Assembly (NCBI GenBank): GCA_027483745.1
Contig: JAIXTZ010000024.1
Span: 1 to 9,129 of the forward strand
Direction: 5' to 3'
DNA length: 9,129 nucleotides
From: Lysobacteraceae bacterium
GTDB lineage: Bacteria > Pseudomonadota > Gammaproteobacteria > Xanthomonadales > Xanthomonadaceae
Positions 1-6,394 of this stretch are shown here, one piece after another; positions within the stretch are counted from its first letter, which is position 1, and each line of letters starts with the position of its first letter. The notes beneath the pieces were generated by a model. It did not search any database. It was not told where the DNA came from and saw nothing but the letters and a program-made list of their open reading frames with translations. The position numbers and the translations under genes are program-made.

Positions 1-898
1 GTCGACGCGCCCCCAAGGGCAGGCTGAAGCCCGCCACGAGCCCCACGTCGCGGCCGTCCTGCAGTCGGCGTGCGCCAATACTCCACCGCGCATCGGGACG
101 GGCTTCGGTTTCCGCAAGGCGCAGCCGCGCCTCGCGGAGGCGGGCTTCATCGGCGAACGCTGCCAGCTCCGGCGCCTCGGCGATCCGCGCCGTCAACTCG
201 GTGAGCGCGGGCAGCGAGGGCACGTTGTCGGGGACCATGTCGACCGTCGGCACCGCACCGTCAACGGGTGCTCCCCAGAGCAGGGACAGTCGACGCCAGG
301 CCGCCGCCTGTTGGGCATCCAGCGCCGCGAGGAGGGCTTCGGCTTGGGAAACCCCCGCCTCCGCCGTCAGCGCGGCGGCTTCCGGCGCGGCCCCGGCGAT
401 GAAGCGCTGGCGGGCGGCTCGAGCCATGCGCTGTCGCTGGACCCGGTCGTCCTCCAGCAATGGGCGCTGCGCCTGCAGCGCCGCCAGATCGAGGTAGCGA
501 CGGGTGGTCTCCGCCAGCAGGTCGAGCTGCGTGGCGGCTCGCTGGACGCCCAGGGCATCGATGCGTGCTGCCGCCAAGGCGCGCCGCGCCTCCCGCTTGC
601 CGCCGCGCTCCAGCACGCCGGCAAGGCTCAGCGTCAGCTCCGACGAACCGTTCCCTTGGAGCGTTCCGGTGCCGAGCACGTTCTCGAGGTCGGCTTGGAT
701 CTCAAGCCCGGGCGACAGCGCCGCGCCGCGCGCTTCGGCTTCGAGGCCGTCGCGGCGCGGAACGAACGATCGAAGGTCAGGATGGAACTGGGCGACGCGC
801 TCGTGCGCGTCGGCCAGGGTGAAGGGCTGGGCGGCCGCGCCCGAGGCGACGGCCAGCAACGCCAGCCCGGCCGCGATCGCGGCCAGACGAACAGGCAT
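1..898 (-). CDS. czcC: CzcC-like outer membrane efflux protein (TolC family), 3' end cut by window edge
   Basis: This is probably the outer membrane channel of a heavy-metal (Co/Zn/Cd or Cu/Ag type) RND efflux pump; the periplasmic adaptor and inner-membrane pump would follow beyond the window. The start ATG at 898 has a GGAG Shine-Dalgarno 6 bases upstream. The frame stays open to the edge for 299 residues, against about 420 usual for the family, so roughly the last 120 are missing. Residues 1-23 are a clean signal peptide ending in SGAAA before QPFTLADA. The start of the mature protein resembles the CzcC branch of TolC proteins: an FTLADAHERVAQFHPDLR segment, then LSPGLEIQADLENVLGTG near residues 62-79. 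Long Ala/Leu/Arg/Glu-rich helices follow (about 100-205 and 235-268), as in the periplasmic alpha-barrel. A second OEP repeat begins near 230, with GFSLPLG at 290-296. The metal specificity cannot be told from this protein. Confidence 0.88.
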   Translation of the reverse strand, partial: MPVRLAAIAAGLALLAVASGAAAQPFTLADAHERVAQFHPDLRSFVPRRDGLEAEARGAALSPGLEIQADLENVLGTGTLQGNGSSELTLSLAGVLERGGKREARRALAAARIDALGVQRAATQLDLLAETTRRYLDLAALQAQRPLLEDDRVQRQRMARAARQRFIAGAAPEAAALTAEAGVSQAEALLAALDAQQAAAWRRLSLLWGAPVDGAVPTVDMVPDNVPSLPALTELTARIAEAPELAAFADEARLREARLRLAETEARPDARWSIGARRLQDGRDVGLVAGFSLPLGARR

Positions 899-955
899 AG
901 GGAACTCCGTTGATCCTTGGAAAGAGACGCCGCACGAGGCGGCCGCTTCGACGGA

Positions 956-1333
956 TCAGCGGATCGGAGGACGAAACAGGCTTTGAAGCAGCGGCGCGGG
1001 GGCGGCCCGCACCTCGACGCTTGGCGGCTGGGTGGGCCTCAGGGCGAGGAGCTTCACCACCGGCATGGGGAGCACCGCCATCACCACGCCACAGTGGTGC
1101 CAGGCATGCGCAAGGTCATGCGACAGGCTCGCGAGCCCCGGCGGGTGCGGGGCTTCGCCTTCGCAGTCGGAGGGCTCGGCGGCCACGCCCATCGCAACGA
1201 CGGTGTCGACGTCATGCACGGACGGATGGCTGATCGCCAGCGCCCCGGCCATCGACGTCGCGAGCACGAGCACCACCAGCACCCCGATGAGGGTGGCGTG
1301 GATCGCTCGTGCGCGGGCTCGAAGACGGAACAT
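956..1333 (-). CDS. small His-rich membrane-anchored or secreted protein, first gene of the metal-efflux operon
   Basis: A 125-residue protein that I do not recognise by name. It has an Arg-rich N-terminus, one hydrophobic segment (about 11-33) that can be a signal peptide or anchor, and a short soluble part with seven histidines (36, 40, 63, 72, 76, 79, 80) and two cysteines (57, 81). The densest stretch is SHDLAHAWHHC at 71-81. The C-terminus ends in LFRPPIR. Small periplasmic His/Cys proteins such as CzcI, CopL and DUF2946 members occur at the head of metal-resistance operons, and a metal-binding or regulatory role is inferred from that analogy. It lies 57 bases upstream of the CzcC-like gene on the same strand, so co-transcription is likely. 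No clear Shine-Dalgarno precedes the ATG at 1333, so the start is less certain than the frame. Confidence 0.7.
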   Translation of the reverse strand: MFRLRARARAIHATLIGVLVVLVLATSMAGALAISHPSVHDVDTVVAMGVAAEPSDCEGEAPHPPGLASLSHDLAHAWHHCGVVMAVLPMPVVKLLALRPTQPPSVEVRAAPAPLLQSLFRPPIR

Positions 1334-1723
1334 GGCGACAGGGTAACGGATCAGCGCGACAGGAGATCGCGAAGGTCGGCAGGAATAAGCATCGGCCGGA
1401 TGGCGCCCACGTTCGCAGCGTTACCGCGGCTGCCGCCCCGCCCACGCCCACGTTCGCATTTGGCTTCTCACGTGGGCCCGACGCCGCGCGGATTCGTGGC
1501 GTGCGGTGGTTCCGAGCGGAATGGCCGAGCCGACGAAGCTGGTGCGCGGCTCAGCTTGGATATCGATCGGCCGCTTCTTGCCGAACTTGGCCTGATGGCT
1601 GGGCGACTCAAGTCGACCCGAAGCGGACATCATTGGCAGCGTTGAAACCCCGATTGGGATTAACATTTCGCCGAACAAGGCCCAGTTCTTCTTCTTGCGC
1701 GAGGCTGCGGAGTCTTCGGGAAC
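1334..1723. other. 390-base intergenic region between the divergent metal operon and the DUF4238 gene
   Basis: I find no convincing gene here. It should contain the promoter of the metal-efflux operon (minus strand) and that of the DUF4238 gene (plus strand). Composition shifts from high GC on the left to moderate GC on the right, around 1600-1660. The left part holds three copies of GCCCACGT or its complement. The right part holds an AGCGGACA core at 1622-1629. No good sigma-70 promoter with normal spacing is visible for either gene. Confidence 0.6.
1405..1477. promoter_or_regulatory. repeated GCCCACGT motif, possible operator of the metal-efflux operon
   Basis: GCCCACGTTCGCA occurs exactly twice, at 1405-1417 and 1446-1458 (41 bases apart). 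A third, inverted copy of the core, ACGTGGGC, lies at 1470-1477. Copies two and three form a perfect 8-base inverted repeat with a 16-base loop. The cluster sits 72-144 bases upstream of the start of the first metal-operon gene. Its position and dyad symmetry suit a regulator-binding site, but no known metal-regulator box is recognised. The regulatory role is inference. Confidence 0.35.
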
Positions 1724-2695
1724 GTGAACCAAGGACCGATCGCGCGGCGGCACCATTTCGTTCCGCAGGGATATCTCGGAGCTTTCACAGACTCCGGTGA
1801 CAAATCCGGAAAGCTTTTCGTTCATGACGTGAATGCGGGGCGCTGGTTTCGGACCACTTCACAAAACGTCGCTCATCGAAGAGATTTCAATCGATTCGAG
1901 ACTGACAGCCTTCCGCCGGACGCGCTAGAGAAGATCTTCGGGGGACTTGAGTCCGATGCTCTGCGAGCCATCAGGAAAGTAGCGGATTCCGAAAGATTCC
2001 CTGATCCCAAAGATCACAACCTGATCCTCAATTTTATTTGCCTGCTCGCTGTTCGAAACCCCAACTTGCGAGAGTCATTCAACTCCTTTCGCGGATCGGT
2101 TATTGAACATATCAGTGACATCCTCGTGTCGAAGAAGGAAATCTGGGAAGCTCACGTCAATCGCGCCAAGAAAGCTGGCGTTGAAATTGATGAGAATGTT
2201 CCTTACGAGAGAATGCGAGACTTTATTCAAGGCCGTAACTATGACCTTGAGTTCTCACCAGAAGGGAACTTACGAGTCGAGTTGTCGGCGTACGACAAGC
2301 TTCTGCCGGTGCTCGGCAAACGTACTTGGTCGGTCCTCCTCGCCCCCGGGCCAGGTCCAGAGCTTGTCGCGGGCGATCACCCGGTAACGCTCGCATGGAA
2401 AGATCGGAAGGGGCCGGTCGGCTACGGGCTCGCCAACACCGAAGTTTTCATCCCGCTGACTCCACGCGTCGGCTTCTACGGCACATTTGAAGACGCGCTT
2501 GGAGAGGTCGTGCGAATGCGGCCAGAGAGCGTTGCGATAATGAACTCACGCACCCTGGTTGGCGCGCAACAGCACGTGTTCTCACGTCGGGGCTCCTATA
2601 CGGTATACGAAGGCGGGAAGATCATCGAAATAAATAAGGACTCGCCGCCGCCGTTTGCTAAAGCCGAGGCATCGGGTCCTGGCAACGGGGCCTAG
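1724..2695 (+). CDS. DUF4238 domain-containing protein
   Basis: A 323-residue soluble protein of the DUF4238 family, whose biochemical function is not established. Family hallmarks visible here: the N-terminal ARRHHFVPQGYLGAF at residues 7-21, the central AGDHPV at 216-221 (the family's usual DNPV-type position), the following FIPLTPR at 242-248, and a late Asn in AIMNSRT (N274). The length is normal for the family. The start is GTG at 1724: an in-frame stop lies at 1661-1663 with no other start codon in between, and this start places the HH motif where the family has it. The Shine-Dalgarno is weak. No signal peptide or membrane segment is seen. The gene is clearly AT-richer than its surroundings (42% GC over 1981-2040) and uses codons such as AAA, AAT and ATA that the neighbours avoid, which suggests horizontal acquisition. 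It stands alone, with long non-coding flanks. Confidence 0.85.
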   Translation: MNQGPIARRHHFVPQGYLGAFTDSGDKSGKLFVHDVNAGRWFRTTSQNVAHRRDFNRFETDSLPPDALEKIFGGLESDALRAIRKVADSERFPDPKDHNLILNFICLLAVRNPNLRESFNSFRGSVIEHISDILVSKKEIWEAHVNRAKKAGVEIDENVPYERMRDFIQGRNYDLEFSPEGNLRVELSAYDKLLPVLGKRTWSVLLAPGPGPELVAGDHPVTLAWKDRKGPVGYGLANTEVFIPLTPRVGFYGTFEDALGEVVRMRPESVAIMNSRTLVGAQQHVFSRRGSYTVYEGGKIIEINKDSPPPFAKAEASGPGNGA

Positions 2696-2918
2696 TTATC
2701 GTTGAAGCGGCCGCAGGTCTGCGTTGCGAGCCGGTGTCCGCTATTGGCCGATTCTGTCCCACGTACCGGCGGCTTTCTTCGACGCAACGTTGCCGCCCGT
2801 CTGAGATAGTGGGGTCTAGGCGATGCTGCCGATTAAGATCGCACGCACATTGAAAGCGAATGAGTACCGAGGTTTACGTGTTGGGCTTCAGCTTCCAGTG
2901 AAGATCGTCTAGATTGAC
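2696..2918. other. non-coding spacer with short inverted repeats
   Basis: These 223 bases between the two islet genes hold no supported gene. They contain TGTCCGCT (2735-2742), the reverse complement of AGCGGACA at 1622-1629 on the far side of the DUF4238 gene. They also contain a 10-base palindrome, GCAACGTTGC (2784-2793), and a weak GGCGGC/GCCGCC inverted repeat (2768-2773 with 2792-2797). None is followed by a T-run, so no intrinsic terminator is called. The promoter of the downstream gene should lie in the right half but is not recognisable. Confidence 0.4.
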
Positions 2919-3599
2919 ATGATTAGTCATATGGATCGACGAACAAGAAAGAGCGTTACGTCTCGCACGCAAATCAAGGGATGCCTTGAATCACCCGCCT
3001 GCGTGGCTCGCGGAGCGCGCATTGCCCAGCGCGTAGCTCTGAGCATTGCCACTGGCTTAGCTGTTTCATCGTGCACGCCAGCAAGCGAGCAGGCGATTGG
3101 ATACGGTTTCGAAATCGAAATGTGCGGCGCGCGCGTCACCAGCTCGTCGCTTGCGCCAATGCAAATCCTCAGCGATCGGAACGAAGACGATAGCGTCACC
3201 TTCATCTACCAAGGTGAGCCACGATTCAATGGAAATCTGTATTGCAGACTGCATACGCCTGCAACGGCGTTCTCTCGGGAAGAGATTGAACGTGCTGTGG
3301 AAGGCGTGAGCAGAGACGGAGGACTTGCGACGATTCCCCAGCAGGGAGTGAATCACCCGTACGCTCTGCGGCTGCAGCCCGGCTTCGAAATCGACACCTA
3401 TCTTCAGACGCGCCAGGGAGCGTCGCTTTGCGTCGGAGAGCCAAGTGCGAGCCTTTCTGGGACACAGTACAACAGCTGCTGGAAGCAATTGGATGTCGGC
3501 GGCGGCGTTTTTGCCGAGTTCCGGATTTATAAAGAGTTGTATTCCGACATCGATGTTGAGAATGCAATCAGAGACAACCTAAAGGCCGTCAAAAAATGA
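2919..3599 (+). CDS. predicted lipoprotein of unknown function
   Basis: The 226-residue frame is not recognised as any named family. Residues 30-51 (Arg-containing, then a hydrophobic ALSIATGLAVSS) followed by C52 form a signal-peptidase-II lipobox, VSSC. The product is therefore probably a lipoprotein, in the inner or outer membrane. The first 28 residues look too long and charged for such a signal; a GTG at 3003-3005 would give a compact 23-residue signal before the Cys and may be the real start, though neither start has a good Shine-Dalgarno. The mature part has four cysteines (69, 109, 171, 187), enough for two disulfides, and ends in a charged helix-like tail. Composition is lower in GC than the flanking core genes. 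It is 223 bases from the DUF4238 gene, so a shared transcript is uncertain. A small periplasmic binding or immunity-type protein is possible but unproven. Confidence 0.65.
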   Translation: MISHMDRRTRKSVTSRTQIKGCLESPACVARGARIAQRVALSIATGLAVSSCTPASEQAIGYGFEIEMCGARVTSSSLAPMQILSDRNEDDSVTFIYQGEPRFNGNLYCRLHTPATAFSREEIERAVEGVSRDGGLATIPQQGVNHPYALRLQPGFEIDTYLQTRQGASLCVGEPSASLSGTQYNSCWKQLDVGGGVFAEFRIYKELYSDIDVENAIRDNLKAVKK

Positions 3600-3674
3600 C
3601 GACGTTCCCCCAAGGCTGAGTAGCACGGCGTCTTCAAGTCCACCAACACGACCGACCGCTCTTGGCCGTTACTC

Positions 3675-3693
3675 GACGTCGGACACCGATGTC
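3675..3693. repeat. compact hairpin between convergent genes
   Basis: GACGTCGG and CCGATGTC form an 8-base stem with one G-T wobble around a 3-base loop (ACA). It lies 76 bases past the lipoprotein stop. It could stabilise or help end transcripts, but it lacks a T-run on either side, so a terminator is not claimed. Confidence 0.3.
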
Positions 3694-3780
3694 CAGTTCG
3701 CTGCTTCAGACGTCCCGCTACATCATCATTAGCACCGCGATGGCGTCGCTCTGCTCCGCGTCGTCCAGGGGCTTTCGGAT

Positions 3781-3820
3781 CCCTGCGACCCTTGCGTCAT
3801 CCCGTGCCTTCACCGCAGGG
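3781..3820. repeat. inverted repeat just downstream of the chemoreceptor gene
   Basis: CCCTGCG (3781-3787) and CGCAGGG (3814-3820) are a perfect 7-base inverted repeat with a 26-base loop, starting 2 bases beyond the chemoreceptor stop codon. It may act as a 3'-end structure for that transcript. There is no T-run, so this is not a canonical intrinsic terminator. Confidence 0.3.
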
Positions 3821-3822
3821 CT

Positions 3823-5748
3823 TCAATCGACGTAGCCGCGCACGATCGCCAGCAGGCCGTCCACCTGGTCGTCCAGCGAGCGCGCGGCGGCCGCGGCCTC
3901 TTCGACCAGTGCGGCGTTCTGCTGGGTGGCCTTGTCCATCTGCACCACGGTCGTGCTCACCTGTTCGATGCCCGAGGCTTGCTCGATGGTGGCCGAGGCG
4001 ATGTCCTGCATCAGCGTCGAGACCGTCTGCACCTGCTTCACGATGCCGGCCATCACCTCGCCGGCGTGGCGGGCCCGGCCGGAGCCCTCGTGCACCGAGA
4101 CGGTGGCTTGCTCGATGAGGCCCTTGATCTCCTTGGCGGCGACGGCGGAGCGCTGGGCCAGTGCCCGCACTTCGGAGGCGACCACCGCGAACCCGCGGCC
4201 CTGATCGCCGGCGCGGGCGGCCTCCACCGCGGCGTTGAGCGCGAGGATATTGGTCTGGAAGGCGATGCCGTCGATCAGGCCGATGATGTCGGCGATCTTG
4301 CGGCTCGAGGCCTCGATCTCGGCCATCGAGCTCATCACGTCGTGCACCACGTGGTCGGCACCGTCGGCTTCCTTGGCCACGTTGGTGGCGAGCTGTCGCG
4401 CTTCGGCGGCGGACGTGGCGTTGGCTTTGACCGTGGACGTGAGCTCCTCCATCGAGGCGGCCGTCTCCTCCAGGTTGGCGGCCTGCGCCTCGGTGCGCTT
4501 GGCGAGGTCTTCGTTGCCGGTGGCGATCTCGGAGGACGCGGTGCGGATCAGCATCGAGAAATCGCGGATCTCGCCCATCATCTCGTTGATGGCCGGCGTG
4601 ATGTCGGCAGCGAACTTCACGACCTTGTAGGGCTTTCCGTCGAGCCCGCGAAGCAGGTTGTAGCTGGCTTCGAGCCAGACGTTGCGGCCACCGCGGCCGA
4701 CGCGGCGGAAGCGGCCCGCCTTGGCCTCGCCTCGCGCCAGCGAGGGCCAGAAATCCCGGTATTCGGCGCTGTCGCGCTCTTCCGGCCGGACGAAGATCCG
4801 GTGGTGTTTGCCGACGATCTCGTCGAGGGTGTAGCCGCTGGCGTTCAGGAAGTTGCGATTGGCCTTGAGGATGGTGCCGTCCAGCGTGAACTCGATGATG
4901 GCTTGCGTGCGGTCGATGGCCGCCATCTGGTTGCTGAATTCGACATCCTTCAGCTTTTGCACCGTGATGTCCGTGGCGAACTTCACCACCTTGAACGGAC
5001 GACCCGACGGGTCCTTCACCGGGTTGTAGGTGGCTTCGAGCCACAGCGCTTTCCCGCCCTTGCCGAAGCGGTGGTATTGGCCGTGGTCGGCCTGGCCTTG
5101 GCGCAGTCGCGTCCAGAACGCGGCGTAGGCCGGCGAGGCGACCTCGTCGGGGGCCACGAAAAGACGGTGGTGCTGGCCCACGACGTCCGCCAGCGTGTAG
5201 CCGGTGGCCGCAAGGAAGGCCGCATTGGCGTGCAGCACGCGGCCCTCGAGGTCGAATTCGATCACCGCCATGGCGCGGTCGATCGCCTCGAGCTTTGCTT
5301 TTGCCTCGGCTTCGGCGAGGCGCTGCGCGGTGATGTCGGTGGCGAACGTCACCACCTTCGCCGTGCGGCCGCCGGCATCGAAGACCGGGTTGTAGCTCGC
5401 TTCGAGCCACACCGGGCGGCCGCTCTTGTGGCGACGTTCGTACTGCCCCGAGGAGACCGTGCCGGCGCCGAGTCGCGCCCAGAAGTCCCGGTACGCCGGG
5501 GAATCCGCGTCCTCCGGCAGCAGCAGCGTCCGATGGTGCTGGCCGCGGATCTCGTCGAGGCGATAGCCGAGCGCCGCGAGGAAGGGCTCGTTGGCGTCGA
5601 GGATGATGCCGTCCGGCGTGAATTCGATGACCGCCGTCGACCGCCGCATCGCGGCGGCGATGGCTTCGAGCTCCTGCACCCGAGGGTCGGGATGGCCCAG
5701 CGTGTCGAGGAGCCGATGGGCCCAGTCGTGGGGCTTGCCGAGGGACAT
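3823..5748 (-). CDS. soluble methyl-accepting chemotaxis protein with three tandem PAS domains (BdlA-like)
   Basis: A 641-residue cytoplasmic chemoreceptor that would signal to CheA/CheW. No membrane segment, periplasmic domain or clear HAMP domain is present. PAS modules lie at about residues 27-140, 149-262 and 271-384, each with a VIEF or IIEF start, an ANxxFLxAxGY segment, a G-Q/K-HHR motif (H71/72, H193/194, H315/316) and a [18 protein letters not shown] end. The MA signalling domain fills about 395-635. It has a methylation helix around [16 protein letters not shown] and a hairpin tip around [20 protein letters not shown] (493-512); the return helix includes [11 protein letters not shown]. 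There is no CheR-tethering pentapeptide at the C-terminus. The PAS type and soluble layout match Pseudomonas BdlA, which has two PAS domains and controls biofilm dispersal, so redox, oxygen or energy sensing is inferred. I chose ATG 5748 because of its strong Shine-Dalgarno; a GTG 45 bases upstream keeps the frame open but is less likely. Confidence 0.93.
   Translation of the reverse strand: MSLGKPHDWAHRLLDTLGHPDPRVQELEAIAAAMRRSTAVIEFTPDGIILDANEPFLAALGYRLDEIRGQHHRTLLLPEDADSPAYRDFWARLGAGTVSSGQYERRHKSGRPVWLEASYNPVFDAGGRTAKVVTFATDITAQRLAEAEAKAKLEAIDRAMAVIEFDLEGRVLHANAAFLAATGYTLADVVGQHHRLFVAPDEVASPAYAAFWTRLRQGQADHGQYHRFGKGGKALWLEATYNPVKDPSGRPFKVVKFATDITVQKLKDVEFSNQMAAIDRTQAIIEFTLDGTILKANRNFLNASGYTLDEIVGKHHRIFVRPEERDSAEYRDFWPSLARGEAKAGRFRRVGRGGRNVWLEASYNLLRGLDGKPYKVVKFAADITPAINEMMGEIRDFSMLIRTASSEIATGNEDLAKRTEAQAANLEETAASMEELTSTVKANATSAAEARQLATNVAKEADGADHVVHDVMSSMAEIEASSRKIADIIGLIDGIAFQTNILALNAAVEAARAGDQGRGFAVVASEVRALAQRSAVAAKEIKGLIEQATVSVHEGSGRARHAGEVMAGIVKQVQTVSTLMQDIASATIEQASGIEQVSTTVVQMDKATQQNAALVEEAAAAARSLDDQVDGLLAIVRGYVD
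4597..5670 (-). repeat. three tandem PAS-coding repeats with an exact 366-base period
   Basis: The paired histidines of the three PAS modules are exactly 122 residues apart (71, 193, 315). At DNA level, a GGTTGTAG..GGCTTCGAGCCA-like block recurs at 4656, 5022 and 5388, again 366 bases apart. This indicates tandem duplication of a whole PAS module within the gene, with no net insertion or deletion between these landmarks. The copies have diverged in sequence, most visibly just after the HHR motif and in the loop before the WLEA strand. Confidence 0.85.
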
Positions 5749-5752
5749 GGGG

Positions 5753-5758
5753 ACCTCC
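5753..5758 (-). promoter_or_regulatory. ribosome binding site that fixes the chemoreceptor start
   Basis: On the minus strand GGAGGT stands 4 bases before the ATG at 5748, a near-perfect Shine-Dalgarno. It supports this ATG over the in-frame GTG at 5793, which would put the site inside the coding region. Confidence 0.8.
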
Positions 5759-5868
5759 GTCGCAGTGGCTGCAGGTGACCGCAGCCTAGGCACGGCGCCG
5801 GCCCGCGAATGTGCGCGCCCTGTCGCTTTTGACGCGCGTTTTCCATCCCCGTGGGTCGGGAAAAACCC

Positions 5869-6279
5869 TCAGTGGCGCATCGCGCGCCAGGCCGGGAGGA
5901 TGTGCTCGGCGCTCAGCGGCGCCACCGGCACCGGAAACGGCGGCGTCGGCGCCACCCAGGCCAGCTCGGCGATCTCGGCCTGCGCCACCGGCGTGCCGGC
6001 GATGTGCACGGCGAAGGCCTCGCCGCGCACGCGGCGGCCGGGCTCGTTGACGGCGTCGGACTCGAACTCGCCAAGACGCACGGCGCTGCCTTCGACGAGG
6101 TGGACGCCGAGTTCCTCGTGCAGCTCACGGGCGAGCGTGGTGAGCGCGTCTTCGCCGGCCTCGCGCTTGCCGCCGGGCTGGATGAAGGTGGTTGAGCGTT
6201 GCTTCCGGACGAGCAGCACGCGGCCTTCGGCATCGGCGATGACGGCGGCGACCGTGCGGATCAGGGCGGACGTGGGCAT
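5869..6279 (-). CDS. Nudix hydrolase (MutT-like)
   Basis: A 136-residue single-domain Nudix pyrophosphohydrolase, which would cleave a nucleoside diphosphate linked to another moiety. The Nudix box is complete at residues 37-59: G37, five residues, E43, seven residues, then RELHEELGV, so the metal-binding glutamates E52, E55 and E56 are present. It is preceded by the FIQPGG segment typical of the fold. The substrate (oxidised dNTP, ADP-ribose, NADH or another) cannot be predicted from the box. ATG 6279 is chosen because the Nudix fold begins directly after it (TVAAVIADAEGRVLLV). The frame is open further upstream, but that region has no conserved features and overlaps the divergent antiporter gene. 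No strong Shine-Dalgarno is seen. The chemoreceptor gene follows on the same strand after 120 bases, so co-transcription is possible but not shown. Confidence 0.9.
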   Translation of the reverse strand: MPTSALIRTVAAVIADAEGRVLLVRKQRSTTFIQPGGKREAGEDALTTLARELHEELGVHLVEGSAVRLGEFESDAVNEPGRRVRGEAFAVHIAGTPVAQAEIAELAWVAPTPPFPVPVAPLSAEHILPAWRAMRH

Positions 6280-6355
6280 GAGCGGCGGGGCGTTGACGGC
6301 GTGCCGGCATGATCGCGCAACTGCGCCGGCCTGTTCGCGCCCTGTTCCGGAGGCC

Positions 6356-6364
6356 TGCGATAAG
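6356..6364 (+). promoter_or_regulatory. candidate extended -10 promoter element of the antiporter gene
   Basis: TGCGATAAG fits the extended -10 pattern (TG, one base, then a TATAAT-like hexamer matching four of six bases). It is about 30 bases before the start codon and would give a short leader containing the Shine-Dalgarno. No good -35 hexamer is seen at normal spacing, so this is tentative. Confidence 0.3.
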
Positions 6365-6383
6365 GTGCTGATCGACAACGGAA

Positions 6384-6389
6384 AAGGAG
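6384..6389 (+). promoter_or_regulatory. ribosome binding site that fixes the antiporter start
   Basis: AAGGAG lies 5 bases before ATG 6395. This selects that start within a frame that is open for a further 800 bases upstream. Confidence 0.75.
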
Positions 6390-6394
6390 CGCCC

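Larger units (their letters stand above)
3600..3822. other. non-coding spacer at the right edge of the low-GC islet
   Basis: These 223 bases separate the lipoprotein gene (plus) from the chemoreceptor gene (minus); the two genes converge here. No gene is supported. The spacer holds a compact hairpin (3675-3693) and a longer-looped inverted repeat next to the chemoreceptor stop codon (3781-3820). No T-tract terminator is visible for either gene. Confidence 0.5.

Noticed and set aside
311..913. Plus-strand frames over positions 200-990
   Set aside because: They are antisense shadows of the CzcC-like gene, whose minus-strand frame has a signal peptide, a Shine-Dalgarno and family motifs.
1421..1825. 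A 134-codon minus-strand frame across the upstream region of the DUF4238 gene
   Set aside because: It overlaps the DUF4238 start in antisense, has no recognisable domain, and looks like translation of a non-coding repeat-bearing region.
2690..2800. Integron attC site after the DUF4238 gene
   Set aside because: The cassette-like layout suggested one, and GTTATC and GTTGAAG occur just after the stop, but no GTTRRRY and RYYYAAC pair with the needed imperfect palindrome is present there or after the lipoprotein gene.
3979..5778. A 599-codon open frame on the plus strand antisense to the chemoreceptor gene
   Set aside because: It mirrors the chemoreceptor codons in a high-GC gene (long Leu/Gly/Asp/His/Arg-rich text, no domain motifs), whereas the minus-strand frame has unmistakable PAS and MA domains.
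5749..5868. Flagellar sigma-28 or sigma-54 promoter before the chemoreceptor gene
   Set aside because: A TCAAAAGC stretch is present, but no matching GCCGATAA at the right spacing and no GG/GC pair of the sigma-54 type could be found.
5591..6394. N-terminal extension of the antiporter frame by about 270 codons
   Set aside because: The extension is low-complexity Ser/Ala/Arg text antisense to the Nudix and chemoreceptor genes. ATG 6395 has a good Shine-Dalgarno and matches the YbaL N-terminus.
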